Assembly: GCA_030602715.1 (NCBI GenBank)
Contig: JAUVZD010000001.1
Location: forward strand, 310,001 to 374,000
DNA from: Candidatus Coatesiibacteriota bacterium
GTDB lineage: Bacteria > RBG-13-66-14 > B26-G2 > JAUVZD01
DNA: 64,000 bases
Direction: 5' to 3'
This document shows, one piece after another, positions 39,031-46,609 of the stretch. The first letter of the stretch is position 1; each line of letters starts with the position of its first letter. A program made the translations under genes and the position numbers. The notes under the pieces were generated by a model that did not search any database, was not told the origin of the DNA, and saw only the letters and a program-made list of their open reading frames with translations.

Positions 39031-39059
39031 AATTTAACATAAAACCTTGAAGATGTCAA
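39031..39059 (-). promoter_or_regulatory. Promoter of the DUF2089-SHOCT unit
   Basis: On the minus strand TTGACA (39054-39059, perfect) and TAAATT (39031-39036) with a 17-base spacer. Immediately upstream (39060-39110) is a run of A/T tracts that could serve as an UP element. Confidence 0.6.
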
Positions 39060-39120
39060 GCATAATATTACGATTTTTAATGTTAATATTTAATATTTAA
39101 AGGTCTTGGTTGAATATATT

Positions 39121-39144
39121 AAAAAAAATGCGCCAAAAAGCGCA
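39121..39144 (-). terminator. Terminator of the mgsA-FemAB unit
   Basis: On the minus strand TGCGC and GCGCA flank a six-base loop and are followed by eight T residues (39121-39128 complement). It lies 25 bases after the FemAB stop codon. Confidence 0.75.
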
Positions 39145-39169
39145 CCTTTCATCACTTCACATTGAACGA

Positions 39170-40228
39170 TTAATCCTCCAGCGGGTCTCTGAAACTCCCC
39201 CGAGCTCTGAAATTGCGAATACCATTATACACTCCAAGCATCGTCTTCCACAGCCCGTAAGACCACTCCCTCAGCACCAAATCGTAGGCTCCCGAACGGT
39301 GCACTATTCGCCCACCAAAACCCTTCTTGAAGTTATACACCCCCCACAGGTGGCTCTTGGGGCTGGGATTTTGCGGCACCCCCCAGAAATCATATACCTG
39401 CGCTCCATCTTCTTTCGCCCACAGGATTGCTCGCCACTGTAGAAGCTGGCTGGACTTATGGCGGGAGTGACGCGGTGAGCTGGCACCCAAAACATAATAA
39501 GCGTAGCTACCGAAGCGGAGGATGAAGGCGCATGCGGTCACCTCACCCTCATAATAGCTGTTCAGTATCATCCCCGGACCGTCTTTTACAAACAGCTCAT
39601 ACATGTGGCGATAGTAGGGCTCGGCGTGGATGAGGAATCCCTTTCGTTTGCTGGTCTCCAGCAGAAGTTCAATGAAGACCCGATAACCCTCTTCCCCTCT
39701 CTGCTGGCGCACCTCAACACCACGCCTGCCGGCAAGACCCACATTGTAGCGGGTCTTGCGCTCCAGGTGGGCGGAAAGTCCCTCCTGGCTTTCGGTCAGG
39801 TCCAACTGCAGGGTGGTCTTGGGCTGGACACGGCTCCCCTCTCTAAAACCCAGCCCCCTCAGATATTCCGCCTCAACTCCCTCCACCGGCTCCACCTTCC
39901 ACACCACCCCCCGTGGAAATTCATCTCGCAGATACTCGCTTACCGCCTCGGTGATATCCTCCCCTATCAGAGAACAGTGGGGGGAGTAAAGGATGGAGCG
40001 GGGAAGGAGAGGCATCTTCCGCTCCAGGACGGTCAGCGCCAGCTCGTCCCCATCCCTCTCCACCAGCAGACGATGGGCTTGCCAGCCGAAGCCGGCTTTA
40101 AGCTCTCCCCACTCCCAGGATTGGAGAACGGAGTGGGGATGTTTTTCCACCACCAGCCGATTAAATTTGTCTCGGCTGGAGGAAGTCAACCTTGATATCC
40201 TCAAGGGGGACATAAACGCTTGGCTCAC
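39170..40228 (-). CDS. FemAB/GNAT-fold aminoacyltransferase-like protein
   Basis: 352 residues with two GNAT-like halves, as in FemX/FemA peptidoglycan-bridge transferases: HPHSVLQSWEWGELKAGFGW near the N terminus, then LQLDLTESQEGLSAHLERKTRYNVGLAGRRGVEV and a C-terminal VYDFWGVPQNPSPKSHLWGVYNFKKGFGG. The FW/G..NP....GvY.FK.gFG ending is diagnostic of the family. In diderms lacking interpeptide bridges such proteins may modify other substrates, so the acceptor is unknown. The start is GTG overlapping the mgsA stop (GTGA); an ATG 15 bases later is an alternative. Confidence 0.85.
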   Translation of the reverse strand: MSQAFMSPLRISRLTSSSRDKFNRLVVEKHPHSVLQSWEWGELKAGFGWQAHRLLVERDGDELALTVLERKMPLLPRSILYSPHCSLIGEDITEAVSEYLRDEFPRGVVWKVEPVEGVEAEYLRGLGFREGSRVQPKTTLQLDLTESQEGLSAHLERKTRYNVGLAGRRGVEVRQQRGEEGYRVFIELLLETSKRKGFLIHAEPYYRHMYELFVKDGPGMILNSYYEGEVTACAFILRFGSYAYYVLGASSPRHSRHKSSQLLQWRAILWAKEDGAQVYDFWGVPQNPSPKSHLWGVYNFKKGFGGRIVHRSGAYDLVLREWSYGLWKTMLGVYNGIRNFRARGSFRDPLED

Positions 40229-40602
40229 TCCACAGCAAATGCGGTGATAATCAAGTCCGCAGCGGCCAGGTTGGTTGCCAGGGGAACATTGTGCACGTCG
40301 CAGACACGCATAAGCATATTGATATCCGGGTCGTGGGGGTGCTTGCCCAGTGGGTCACGTAGGAAGATTACCGCATCCACACTTCCCTGGGCGACCCTGG
40401 CGGCGATCTGGGCATCTCCGCCCTGGGGTCCGGAGAGCATCTCCTCCACCTCCATGCCGGTCTTCTCCTTTATCAGCTTAGCGGTGTTGCCGGTGCCCAC
40501 CAGACGACACCTGGATAGCTTCCCCCGGTTGAAGTTAGCCCACATCACTATGTCGGTCTTCTTGCGATCGTGGGCAACCAGGGCGATAATCTTCTTCTCC
40601 AT
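40225..40602 (-). CDS. mgsA: Methylglyoxal synthase
   Basis: Converts dihydroxyacetone phosphate to methylglyoxal and phosphate, a glycolytic bypass under phosphate limitation. It has IIALVAHDRKKTDIVMWA at the N terminus, LVGTGNTAKLI, the catalytic Asp in SGPQGGDAQIA and His in CDVHNVPLATNLAAADLII. Length 125 is somewhat short for the family (about 150) but all key residues are present. Its stop overlaps the FemAB start by four bases. The DJ-1-like lipoprotein at 27 kb belongs to a superfamily that includes methylglyoxal-detoxifying enzymes, though no direct link is shown. Confidence 0.94.
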   Translation of the reverse strand: MEKKIIALVAHDRKKTDIVMWANFNRGKLSRCRLVGTGNTAKLIKEKTGMEVEEMLSGPQGGDAQIAARVAQGSVDAVIFLRDPLGKHPHDPDINMLMRVCDVHNVPLATNLAAADLIITAFAVE

Positions 40603-40634
40603 TTTTATACCCCCATAAAATCCTTCGGTTAACT

Positions 40635-40663
40635 ACCATAACACACGGGTCTTCCATTCTCAA
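40635..40663 (-). promoter_or_regulatory. Predicted mgsA promoter
   Basis: On the minus strand TTGAGA (40658-40663) and TATGGT (40635-40640) with a 17-base spacer, 33 bases upstream of the mgsA start. Confidence 0.45.
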
Positions 40664-40681
40664 GGAGATAATATTTTTCAC

Positions 40682-40710
40682 TGGACAAGTCGGTCTGATA
40701 ATGTTATACT
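40682..40710 (+). promoter_or_regulatory. Predicted promoter of the HEAT-like gene
   Basis: TGGACA (40682-40687) and TATACT (40705-40710) with a 17-base spacer, each five of six. The expected transcript has a leader of about 165 bases before the ATG at 40883, including a CGGGG/CCCCG hairpin at 40755-40771. Confidence 0.5.
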
Positions 40711-40882
40711 TGAAAGGCATCAACACCGATATGATGTTCGGTCCTCCCGATGAACGGGGCAAAAAACCCCGCCTTCCTCCAGAACCAGCCGATAAAATAT
40801 AAGTAATAGCCTCTCGGCATTCTTTTTGAACGAAGGCTGTAATTTCCTCCCCACAACCGAAACATTGAGGTGTTTACTTTTT

Positions 40883-41593
40883 ATGACTGTAACCGTAGAA
40901 GAACTCCTGAACAAGCTGGACACTTTTTTCAGGGAGCCGGGTAAGATAAAGGTAGAAGGAGCAAGCCCCTGGATAGAGGCTACCGACCAGCTGTGGGATG
41001 AGCTCTCCACCGACCCCGAGAGCATGTGCAAGGCAATATTTCGCTGGGGCATCATCCTTTACAAGACCAAACTGGTCCCTGAAATCTCCCCCCTTCTTCC
41101 CAAAATCACCTCGGCACTCAAACATGAGGACGGCATGGTGCGCATGACTGCCGGCTCCTCAATCGGCTGGATGATACGTGCCAACGCCTCCTTCTTTGAC
41201 CCCCAAATAGTGGACCAAATCGTTGAGCTGATGAACGACAGCGAGGACAATGTCCGTGCCGGCGCCGTCTTCGCCATGCAGAACATCCTGCAGGGCGATC
41301 CTCCTCTGGCGGATAAGGCGGTTCCAGCGATAACCCACCAACTGGAGTTTGGCGGCGGCAGAACCCGCCGGGAGATTCCCGATTTCCTCAAGGTGATGGG
41401 GCGTCTGCGCCCCGAATCGGTCTCCCACCTGGTCCCGAAACTTGAGGAGATCGCCTCAACCGACTTTGACGAGAAGATGCGCCTCAGTTGCAGGAAAGCA
41501 GCGGAGCTAATTAAGAAGGGAATGCGCAAACTGGAGATAAAGCGGTTGCAGTATAAGGAGAGGGAAAAGGAATTCCCCCCGCAGGAGTTTTAA
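40883..41593 (+). CDS. HEAT-repeat-like helical protein
   Basis: 236-residue soluble, all-helical protein. Repeating units such as LVPEISPLLPKITSALKHEDGMVRMTAGSSIGWMI (about 68-102) and IVDQIVELMNDSEDNVRAGAVFAMQNIL have the HEAT pattern (helix, D-x-x-V-R, helix). No catalytic motif is present. HEAT proteins act as scaffolds or bind modified amino acids or nucleic acids. I start at the ATG at 40883 (MTVTVEELLNK); an earlier ATG lacks a ribosome binding site. It is monocistronic, with a long leader and a terminator. The function is not known. Confidence 0.75.
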   Translation: MTVTVEELLNKLDTFFREPGKIKVEGASPWIEATDQLWDELSTDPESMCKAIFRWGIILYKTKLVPEISPLLPKITSALKHEDGMVRMTAGSSIGWMIRANASFFDPQIVDQIVELMNDSEDNVRAGAVFAMQNILQGDPPLADKAVPAITHQLEFGGGRTRREIPDFLKVMGRLRPESVSHLVPKLEEIASTDFDEKMRLSCRKAAELIKKGMRKLEIKRLQYKEREKEFPPQEF

Positions 41594-41619
41594 CCGTAAG
41601 ATCGCCGGTTCTGCATAAG

Positions 41620-41656
41620 AAAAAAAATCCTCAGCCTTGAGGCTGCGGGGTTTTTT
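41620..41656. terminator. Terminator after the HEAT-like gene
   Basis: A hairpin, CCTCAGCC (41629-41636) with GGCTGCGG, has one mismatch. It is flanked by eight A residues upstream and TTTTTT (41651-41656) downstream, so it can serve both the plus-strand HEAT gene and the converging minus-strand SH3 gene. Confidence 0.7.
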
Positions 41657-41677
41657 CTCCTCTACTGATAACCCTCC

Positions 41678-42034
41678 CTAATCCCCCCAGTCAAAATAAT
41701 ACTCAATGGCAATATAAGCTCCAAAGACCCAACCGTAATTTATGTCAGCCTCATCAGCCACAAAATACCAATAGTCGGTAAATCCTGCAATGGTGTCCTG
41801 TGGCCCTTTTTCAATGATTATAAATTTATTACCTTCAAAAAACACATCCAATATCTCCGCATCAATGCTGGGCTCGGCGCGGATATTGACCTTTGCGGTG
41901 GTGTGACCGACCGCTATAGGGTCTTGGTAAATATAATATTCAAAATCGTCCCATCCCTGGCAAAGACCCATATCCGCCCAGGAAAGAAACAATAATGCTA
42001 TGAGACAGGCTGGTAAAATCCTTACCATCAACAT
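41678..42034 (-). CDS. Exported SH3b-domain protein
   Basis: 118 residues with a signal peptide (ILPACLIALLFLSWADMGLCQG). The mature part is a single bacterial SH3-like domain: AKVNIRAEPSIDAEILDVFFEGNKFIIIEKGP, then YWYFVADEADINYGWVFGAYI. The 'vNiRaePS.daeil......G..f.iie' and '.GWVfg.yi' motifs are typical. SH3b domains bind peptidoglycan or other envelope ligands. AGGAG precedes the ATG by ten bases. It lies just downstream of tdh on the same strand but separated by about 56 bases. Confidence 0.8.
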   Translation of the reverse strand: MLMVRILPACLIALLFLSWADMGLCQGWDDFEYYIYQDPIAVGHTTAKVNIRAEPSIDAEILDVFFEGNKFIIIEKGPQDTIAGFTDYWYFVADEADINYGWVFGAYIAIEYYFDWGD

Positions 42035-42090
42035 CTAAATCAACTCCTTTTACAAAGTTTGCTTACCGTTTCATCTATAGTCACTACCCC

Positions 42091-43179
42091 CTATCCCCAG
42101 GGTAAAAACACCACTTTACCGCACTGGCGGGGCCAGTCATTCATCAGCCGAAAGCCCTCCTCAAACTCCGCTAACGGCATTTTGTGGGTGAGTATGGGGG
42201 CTATGTCCAACTTGCCGGAGGTGAGCAGGTTTTTCATCAGATACCAGGTATCAAACATAATTCTCCCGTTTATGCCCCGAATGTCCACCCCCTTGAAGAC
42301 GATGCCGTCGTTGTAGTTCATCTCTATCTTCAGTTTCTTGGTGATACCAAAGGCGGAGATGCGCCCCCCTTTGCGCACCAGATTAAGGGCCATATTGACC
42401 GTCTCCTCAGCGCCGACCATCTCCAGCACCACATCCACGCCGTAGCGTCCCTCGTAGAACTTTTCCAGGTCCTGACGCACCCGCTCCTCCACCCCTTCGT
42501 CGCCCACCTCAGCCTGGTTGATGGTGCGGTCGGCGCCGAATTGCCTGGCAATTTCCAGCCGATACTTCTGTTGACCGACGGTGGCAACATACGCCGCCCC
42601 AGCCACCTTGCAGACTGCGGTGGCGAGTAGCCCGGTAGGACCGTCGCCCAGGATGAGCACCGTCTTGCCGGTAACCGGCTCCACCAGAGCGCAATATACC
42701 GCATTTCCCAGAGGCTCCTGCAGACAGGCTATCTCCGGGGGGATAGTGCGCTCGTTTACCCAGCAGACCACCTCCGGCACCAGAGCATACTGGGCGAAAC
42801 AACCCTCGGTATCCAGGCTGAGTATCTTCAAATTTCCGCATATGTGGAACTGACGGTTCAGGCAAGCGGGGCAGTTGAAGCAGGGGATGTGGGTCTCTGC
42901 GGAGACGAAATCACCGACCTTGATGCGGGATACGCAATCGCCGACTTGCAGCACTTCACCGGCGAATTCGTGACCCAGGGTGCGGGGAAGCTCATCATCC
43001 TTAATGCGACTGCGAGCCCACTCATTCCAGTTGTAGAGGGAGAGGTCGGTGCCGCAGATGGAGGTAGCCTCCACCTTAACCAGCACCTGGTTGCCGGCTG
43101 GTTCGGGGACGGGAATCTGGCAGAGCTCGGCGCCGGCTTCTCCCCTGGTCTTGCGCAGGGCGGTCATGGTTTCAGCCAT
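42091..43179 (-). CDS. tdh: Zinc-dependent L-threonine 3-dehydrogenase
   Basis: Medium-chain dehydrogenase oxidising threonine to 2-amino-3-ketobutyrate with NAD+. It has the catalytic zinc site around SICGTDLSLYNWNEWA and GHEFAGEV, a structural zinc cluster (CFNCPACLNRQFHIC) and the Rossmann loop LILGDGPTGLLATAV. The GINGRIMFDTWYLMKNLL segment is the Tdh-specific signature that separates it from other alcohol dehydrogenases. Length 362 is slightly longer than usual (about 341). No kbl (2-amino-3-ketobutyrate ligase) is adjacent, so the pathway partner must be elsewhere. GGGAGCAGACT precedes the ATG. Confidence 0.88.
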   Translation of the reverse strand: MAETMTALRKTRGEAGAELCQIPVPEPAGNQVLVKVEATSICGTDLSLYNWNEWARSRIKDDELPRTLGHEFAGEVLQVGDCVSRIKVGDFVSAETHIPCFNCPACLNRQFHICGNLKILSLDTEGCFAQYALVPEVVCWVNERTIPPEIACLQEPLGNAVYCALVEPVTGKTVLILGDGPTGLLATAVCKVAGAAYVATVGQQKYRLEIARQFGADRTINQAEVGDEGVEERVRQDLEKFYEGRYGVDVVLEMVGAEETVNMALNLVRKGGRISAFGITKKLKIEMNYNDGIVFKGVDIRGINGRIMFDTWYLMKNLLTSGKLDIAPILTHKMPLAEFEEGFRLMNDWPRQCGKVVFLPWG

Positions 43180-43340
43180 AGTCTGCTCCCGGAAAATTAA
43201 GGTTCAAATAATTCCACCAATAAAAATCTTATCATATCCTTATCTGCAAAAACAACCTATTTCCCGCTCCGTCAGCACAACATAAAACCCCATCAAAACA
43301 GATTGCATAAAGCCCCATATAATGTTAGCATAAATCCAGT

Positions 43341-44396
43341 ATGTCTCCCCATGACATCATCTCCCCCAAGCGAGGGGTGGAAGACGAGCTTTTCATCCCT
43401 CTGCGTCCCAAGAGGCTCTCCGAGTTCATCGGTCAGAAACGGGTAATCGCCAATCTGGGCATCTCCATCCAGGCTGCTGGAGGGCGCAAGGAACCCCTGG
43501 ACCACATCCTCCTGCACGGTCCACCCGGGCTGGGCAAGACCACCCTGGCTCACTGCCTGGCAAACGAGACGGGGGTGAATATCACCGTAACAACGGGACC
43601 GATTCTTGAGCGACCGGCGGACCTGATAGGGCTTTTGACCAACCTCAAGCACCGGGACATACTGTTCATTGATGAGATTCACCGCCTGCCCCGGGTGGTG
43701 GAGGAGTTCCTCTATCCGGCAATAGAGGATTTTGCGCTAAATGTGCTCATAGAGAGAGGTCCCCACGCAAAAAGCATTCGCCTCTCCATAAAGCCCTTCA
43801 CCCTGGTAGGAGCCACCACCAGAGCGGGAATGTTGACCGCACCGCTCAGGGAGCGCTTCGGCATCTTCCACCATCTGGACTTCTATCCCCCACAGGAGCT
43901 TGCCGAGATTATCAAGCGCTCGGCAAAGATACTGCAAGTAGAGCTGGATGACGGCGGCGCCCGGGCAATCTCCCTGCGCAGTCGGGGCACTCCCCGCATC
44001 GCCAACCGTCTGCTCAAACGGGTGCGTGACTATGTCCAGGTCAAAGGCGAGAAGAGCATCACCACAGAATCCGCCAACCAGGCAATGGAGATGATCGGCA
44101 TAGACCATCTGGGCTTGGATGAGCTGGACCGTAGATTGATGTCGGTGATAATTGAGAATTACAACGGGGGTCCGGTGGGGATAGGTGCACTGTCAGCCAC
44201 CCTGCAAGAGGAGGAAGACACCCTGATAGATATGGTGGAGCCATATCTTTTAAAAATCGGTTTTCTGGGTAGAACCAGCAGGGGTCGGGTGGCGCTGGAG
44301 AAGGTCTATCACCACCTGGGCTACTCCCCCCCCAAAGACCTGAAGAAGCAGATAGGGTTATTTGACGGTGAGGATAGCGATAATAACAATACATAA
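43341..44396 (+). CDS. ruvB: Holliday junction branch-migration helicase RuvB
   Basis: AAA+ motor of the RuvAB complex. It opens with LRPKRLSEFIGQKRVIANL, then Walker A LLHGPPGLGKTTLAH (about 54-68), Walker B DILFIDEIHRL, sensor 1 LVGATTRAGM and the C-terminal winged-helix PYLLKIGFLGRTSRGRVA. Length 351 is standard. ruvA and ruvC are not adjacent. A perfect TATAAT (43318-43323) lies 18 bases before the ATG with only a weak -35, which suggests a short leader; no clear ribosome binding site is seen. Confidence 0.95.
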   Translation: MSPHDIISPKRGVEDELFIPLRPKRLSEFIGQKRVIANLGISIQAAGGRKEPLDHILLHGPPGLGKTTLAHCLANETGVNITVTTGPILERPADLIGLLTNLKHRDILFIDEIHRLPRVVEEFLYPAIEDFALNVLIERGPHAKSIRLSIKPFTLVGATTRAGMLTAPLRERFGIFHHLDFYPPQELAEIIKRSAKILQVELDDGGARAISLRSRGTPRIANRLLKRVRDYVQVKGEKSITTESANQAMEMIGIDHLGLDELDRRLMSVIIENYNGGPVGIGALSATLQEEEDTLIDMVEPYLLKIGFLGRTSRGRVALEKVYHHLGYSPPKDLKKQIGLFDGEDSDNNNT

Positions 44397-44423
44397 TGTT
44401 AAATAGTTTAGGAGTTTTTTCAC

Positions 44424-44452
44424 TTGTTTATATCCACCGACTATCGTATAAT
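44424..44452 (+). promoter_or_regulatory. Predicted promoter of buk-ptb
   Basis: TTGTTT (44424-44429) and a perfect TATAAT (44447-44452) with a 17-base spacer, about 35 bases upstream of buk. Confidence 0.55.
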
Positions 44453-44487
44453 TCTGCAAATTTCCTCTCTCCTACCAACTCAACGCC

Positions 44488-45609
44488 ATGCATGAGGACG
44501 ACTTTTACATCCTGACCATCAATCCCGGCTCCATGTCCACCAAGGTGGGCTATTATCATAATGAGGAATGCCTCCTGGAAGAGGAGGTTATGCACAAGCC
44601 CGAGGAGCTCTCCGCCCTCGCCGACCTGGATGAGGAGTACAGCTACCGCCAGAAGCTGATATTGAAAATCCTCGCCGAACGGGGCATGGACCTATCCAGG
44701 CTGGATGCGGTGGTCGGCAGGGGAGGATTTATGAAGCCGGTGAAGGGGGGCACCTACCTGGTAGATGAACAGATGCTCGCCGACATAAGGAAATCCCCCT
44801 ACAGGCACCCTTGCAATCTGGGAGCGCCTCTAGCCTGGCAGATATCCAAGGAGCTCTCCATCCCGGCTTACATCGTGGACCCGGTGGTGGTGGATGAGAT
44901 ATGCGACCTTGCCCGGATCTCCGGCACCCCGGATATCGTCCGCCAGAGCTTCTTCCACGCCCTAAACATCCGCGCGGTAGCCCACATCGCCGCCGAGAAG
45001 CTGATACAGAAATATTCCGACCTCAATATGATCGTCTGCCATCTGGGAGGAGGCATCTCCATCACCGCCCACGAAAAGGGCAGGGTCATTGATGTCAACA
45101 ACGCCCTACTCGGCATGGGTCCTTTCACCCCACGCAGAGTGGGCGCACTTCCCACCTACGACCTGATTCGCTATGTCCTCTCCAGTGGTTTGGATGAGGA
45201 TGCTCTCTTCAATAAGTTCATCAAAGAGAGCGGGCTTTACGCCTATCTGGGCACCGACAGCGGTTTGGAGATAAAAAAGATGATAGAGAAGGGAGACAAG
45301 AAAGCCCGCTTCATCTTTGAGGCTATGGCTTACCAGATTGCCAAGGAGATCGGGGCCATGGCTACCACCCTGCGCGGGCGGGTGCACCTCATAGTATTCT
45401 CCGGCGGTCTCTCCCGCTCCGACATCTTGATGTACTGGGTTGGCGAAAGGGTCTCCTGGATAGCCCCCTGTATCTTCATCCCCGGCCAGAAGGAGCTGGA
45501 CGCCATGGCTGCCGGAGCCCTGAAGGTGCTTATCGGCTACGAAAAGGCGAAGAGATACACTCCCCGGGAGGAATGGAGCGTTGAGTTGGCGGTCAAGCGG
45601 ATGAAGTAG
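44488..45609 (+). CDS. buk: Butyrate kinase
   Basis: ASKHA-fold acyl kinase converting butyryl-phosphate and ADP to butyrate and ATP. It shows ILTINPGSMSTKVGYY at the N terminus (NPGS.STK is the acetate/butyrate kinase phosphate loop), VVGRGGFMKPVKGGTYLV, the HLGGGISITAHEKGRVIDV nucleotide loop and DAMAAGALKVLIG near the end. Length 373 fits butyrate or branched-chain fatty-acid kinase rather than acetate kinase (about 400 with different motifs). It is paired with phosphate butyryltransferase 43 bases downstream. The order buk-ptb is reversed relative to the clostridial ptb-buk. Confidence 0.92.
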   Translation: MHEDDFYILTINPGSMSTKVGYYHNEECLLEEEVMHKPEELSALADLDEEYSYRQKLILKILAERGMDLSRLDAVVGRGGFMKPVKGGTYLVDEQMLADIRKSPYRHPCNLGAPLAWQISKELSIPAYIVDPVVVDEICDLARISGTPDIVRQSFFHALNIRAVAHIAAEKLIQKYSDLNMIVCHLGGGISITAHEKGRVIDVNNALLGMGPFTPRRVGALPTYDLIRYVLSSGLDEDALFNKFIKESGLYAYLGTDSGLEIKKMIEKGDKKARFIFEAMAYQIAKEIGAMATTLRGRVHLIVFSGGLSRSDILMYWVGERVSWIAPCIFIPGQKELDAMAAGALKVLIGYEKAKRYTPREEWSVELAVKRMK

Positions 45610-45652
45610 GTCGTCACCTAGGGAAACCTGCAAGATGGAGGTCTGCCGGCGT

Positions 45653-46549
45653 ATGATTACCAGTTTCGCCCAGTTGGGAAAGTTTGCCAAGGAAAAGGAA
45701 TCGGTCAACTTAGCCCTGGTGGCGCCATATGACGGCGAGTCGCTTTCGGCTGTCATGCACGCCAAGCAGGAGGAGATCGCTGAGCCGATACTGGTCGGTG
45801 AGAAGGAGCGTATCCGGAAAACAGCCAAAAGCGAGGGTTTAGACATATCTGGCGCCGAATTGATTGACTGCCCGCCGGGTGAGGAGGCGGTAACCGCCTG
45901 CCGAATTGCCGGCGACGGTTCCGCCGGGGCGCTGATGAAGGGCAAGGTCTCCACCGGGAGCATTCTGCGAGCCCTGCTGGACAAGCGCTTCAATCTGCGG
46001 GGAAGCGACCTCCTCTCCCACATAATCCTTCTGGAGAACCCCAACTACCCCAAGCTTTTTCTCATCAGCGACGCAGCGATGGTAGTAGCCCCCACCCTGA
46101 GCGATAAAGTTTCCATCATCAAGAATGCGGTTTCCGCCATGCATCGCTTGGGGGTGGAGAAGCCCAAGGTGGCTATGGTCGCCGCCATTGAAAGGGTCAA
46201 TTATGAGCACATGCCGGCGACGGTGGATGCGGCCATAATCGCCCAGATGGGGCGGAGAGGACAACTGGGCAACTGCGAGGTGGACGGTCCTTTCGGATTT
46301 GACAACGCCATATCGGCGGAATCCGCCAGGATAAAGGGAGTGGTCTCCCCGGTGGCTGGCGATGCGGATATTTTCATCCTGCCGGACATTGAAGCCGGCA
46401 ATATTCTTTACAAAGCGCTCATGTTCCTCTCCCCGACCAAATCGGCGGGAATCGTGGTGGGGGCAAAGGTGCCGGTGGTGCTCCTCTCCCGGGCGGACAA
46501 CGAGGAGTGCAAGTTCTACTCCATAGCTATGGCAAGCGTCTGCTCTTAG
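45653..46549 (+). CDS. ptb: Phosphate butyryltransferase
   Basis: Transfers the acyl group of butyryl-CoA to phosphate, giving butyryl-phosphate for Buk; together they conserve energy as ATP. Conserved stretches are ISDAAMVVAPTLSDKVSIIKNAV, GVEKPKVAMVAAIERVNYEHMPATVDAA and GPFGFDNAISAESARIKGV. Length 298 is typical for Ptb and shorter than Pta. I start at the second ATG (45653, MITSFAQLGK), which has GGAGG ten bases upstream and matches family N termini; an ATG 18 bases earlier is less likely. Branched-chain acyl-CoAs are alternative substrates. Confidence 0.9.
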   Translation: MITSFAQLGKFAKEKESVNLALVAPYDGESLSAVMHAKQEEIAEPILVGEKERIRKTAKSEGLDISGAELIDCPPGEEAVTACRIAGDGSAGALMKGKVSTGSILRALLDKRFNLRGSDLLSHIILLENPNYPKLFLISDAAMVVAPTLSDKVSIIKNAVSAMHRLGVEKPKVAMVAAIERVNYEHMPATVDAAIIAQMGRRGQLGNCEVDGPFGFDNAISAESARIKGVVSPVAGDADIFILPDIEAGNILYKALMFLSPTKSAGIVVGAKVPVVLLSRADNEECKFYSIAMASVCS

Positions 46550-46609
46550 TTGGAAGAATTCTCCTCCCTAAAAATCGCCCTCCATCCCGGTCCACTCGTG
46601 ATAAAAAAT

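Noticed and set aside
46550-46609. Upstream start for the SH3 lipoprotein gene
   Set aside because: It would put 20 polar residues in front of an otherwise perfect lipoprotein signal peptide.
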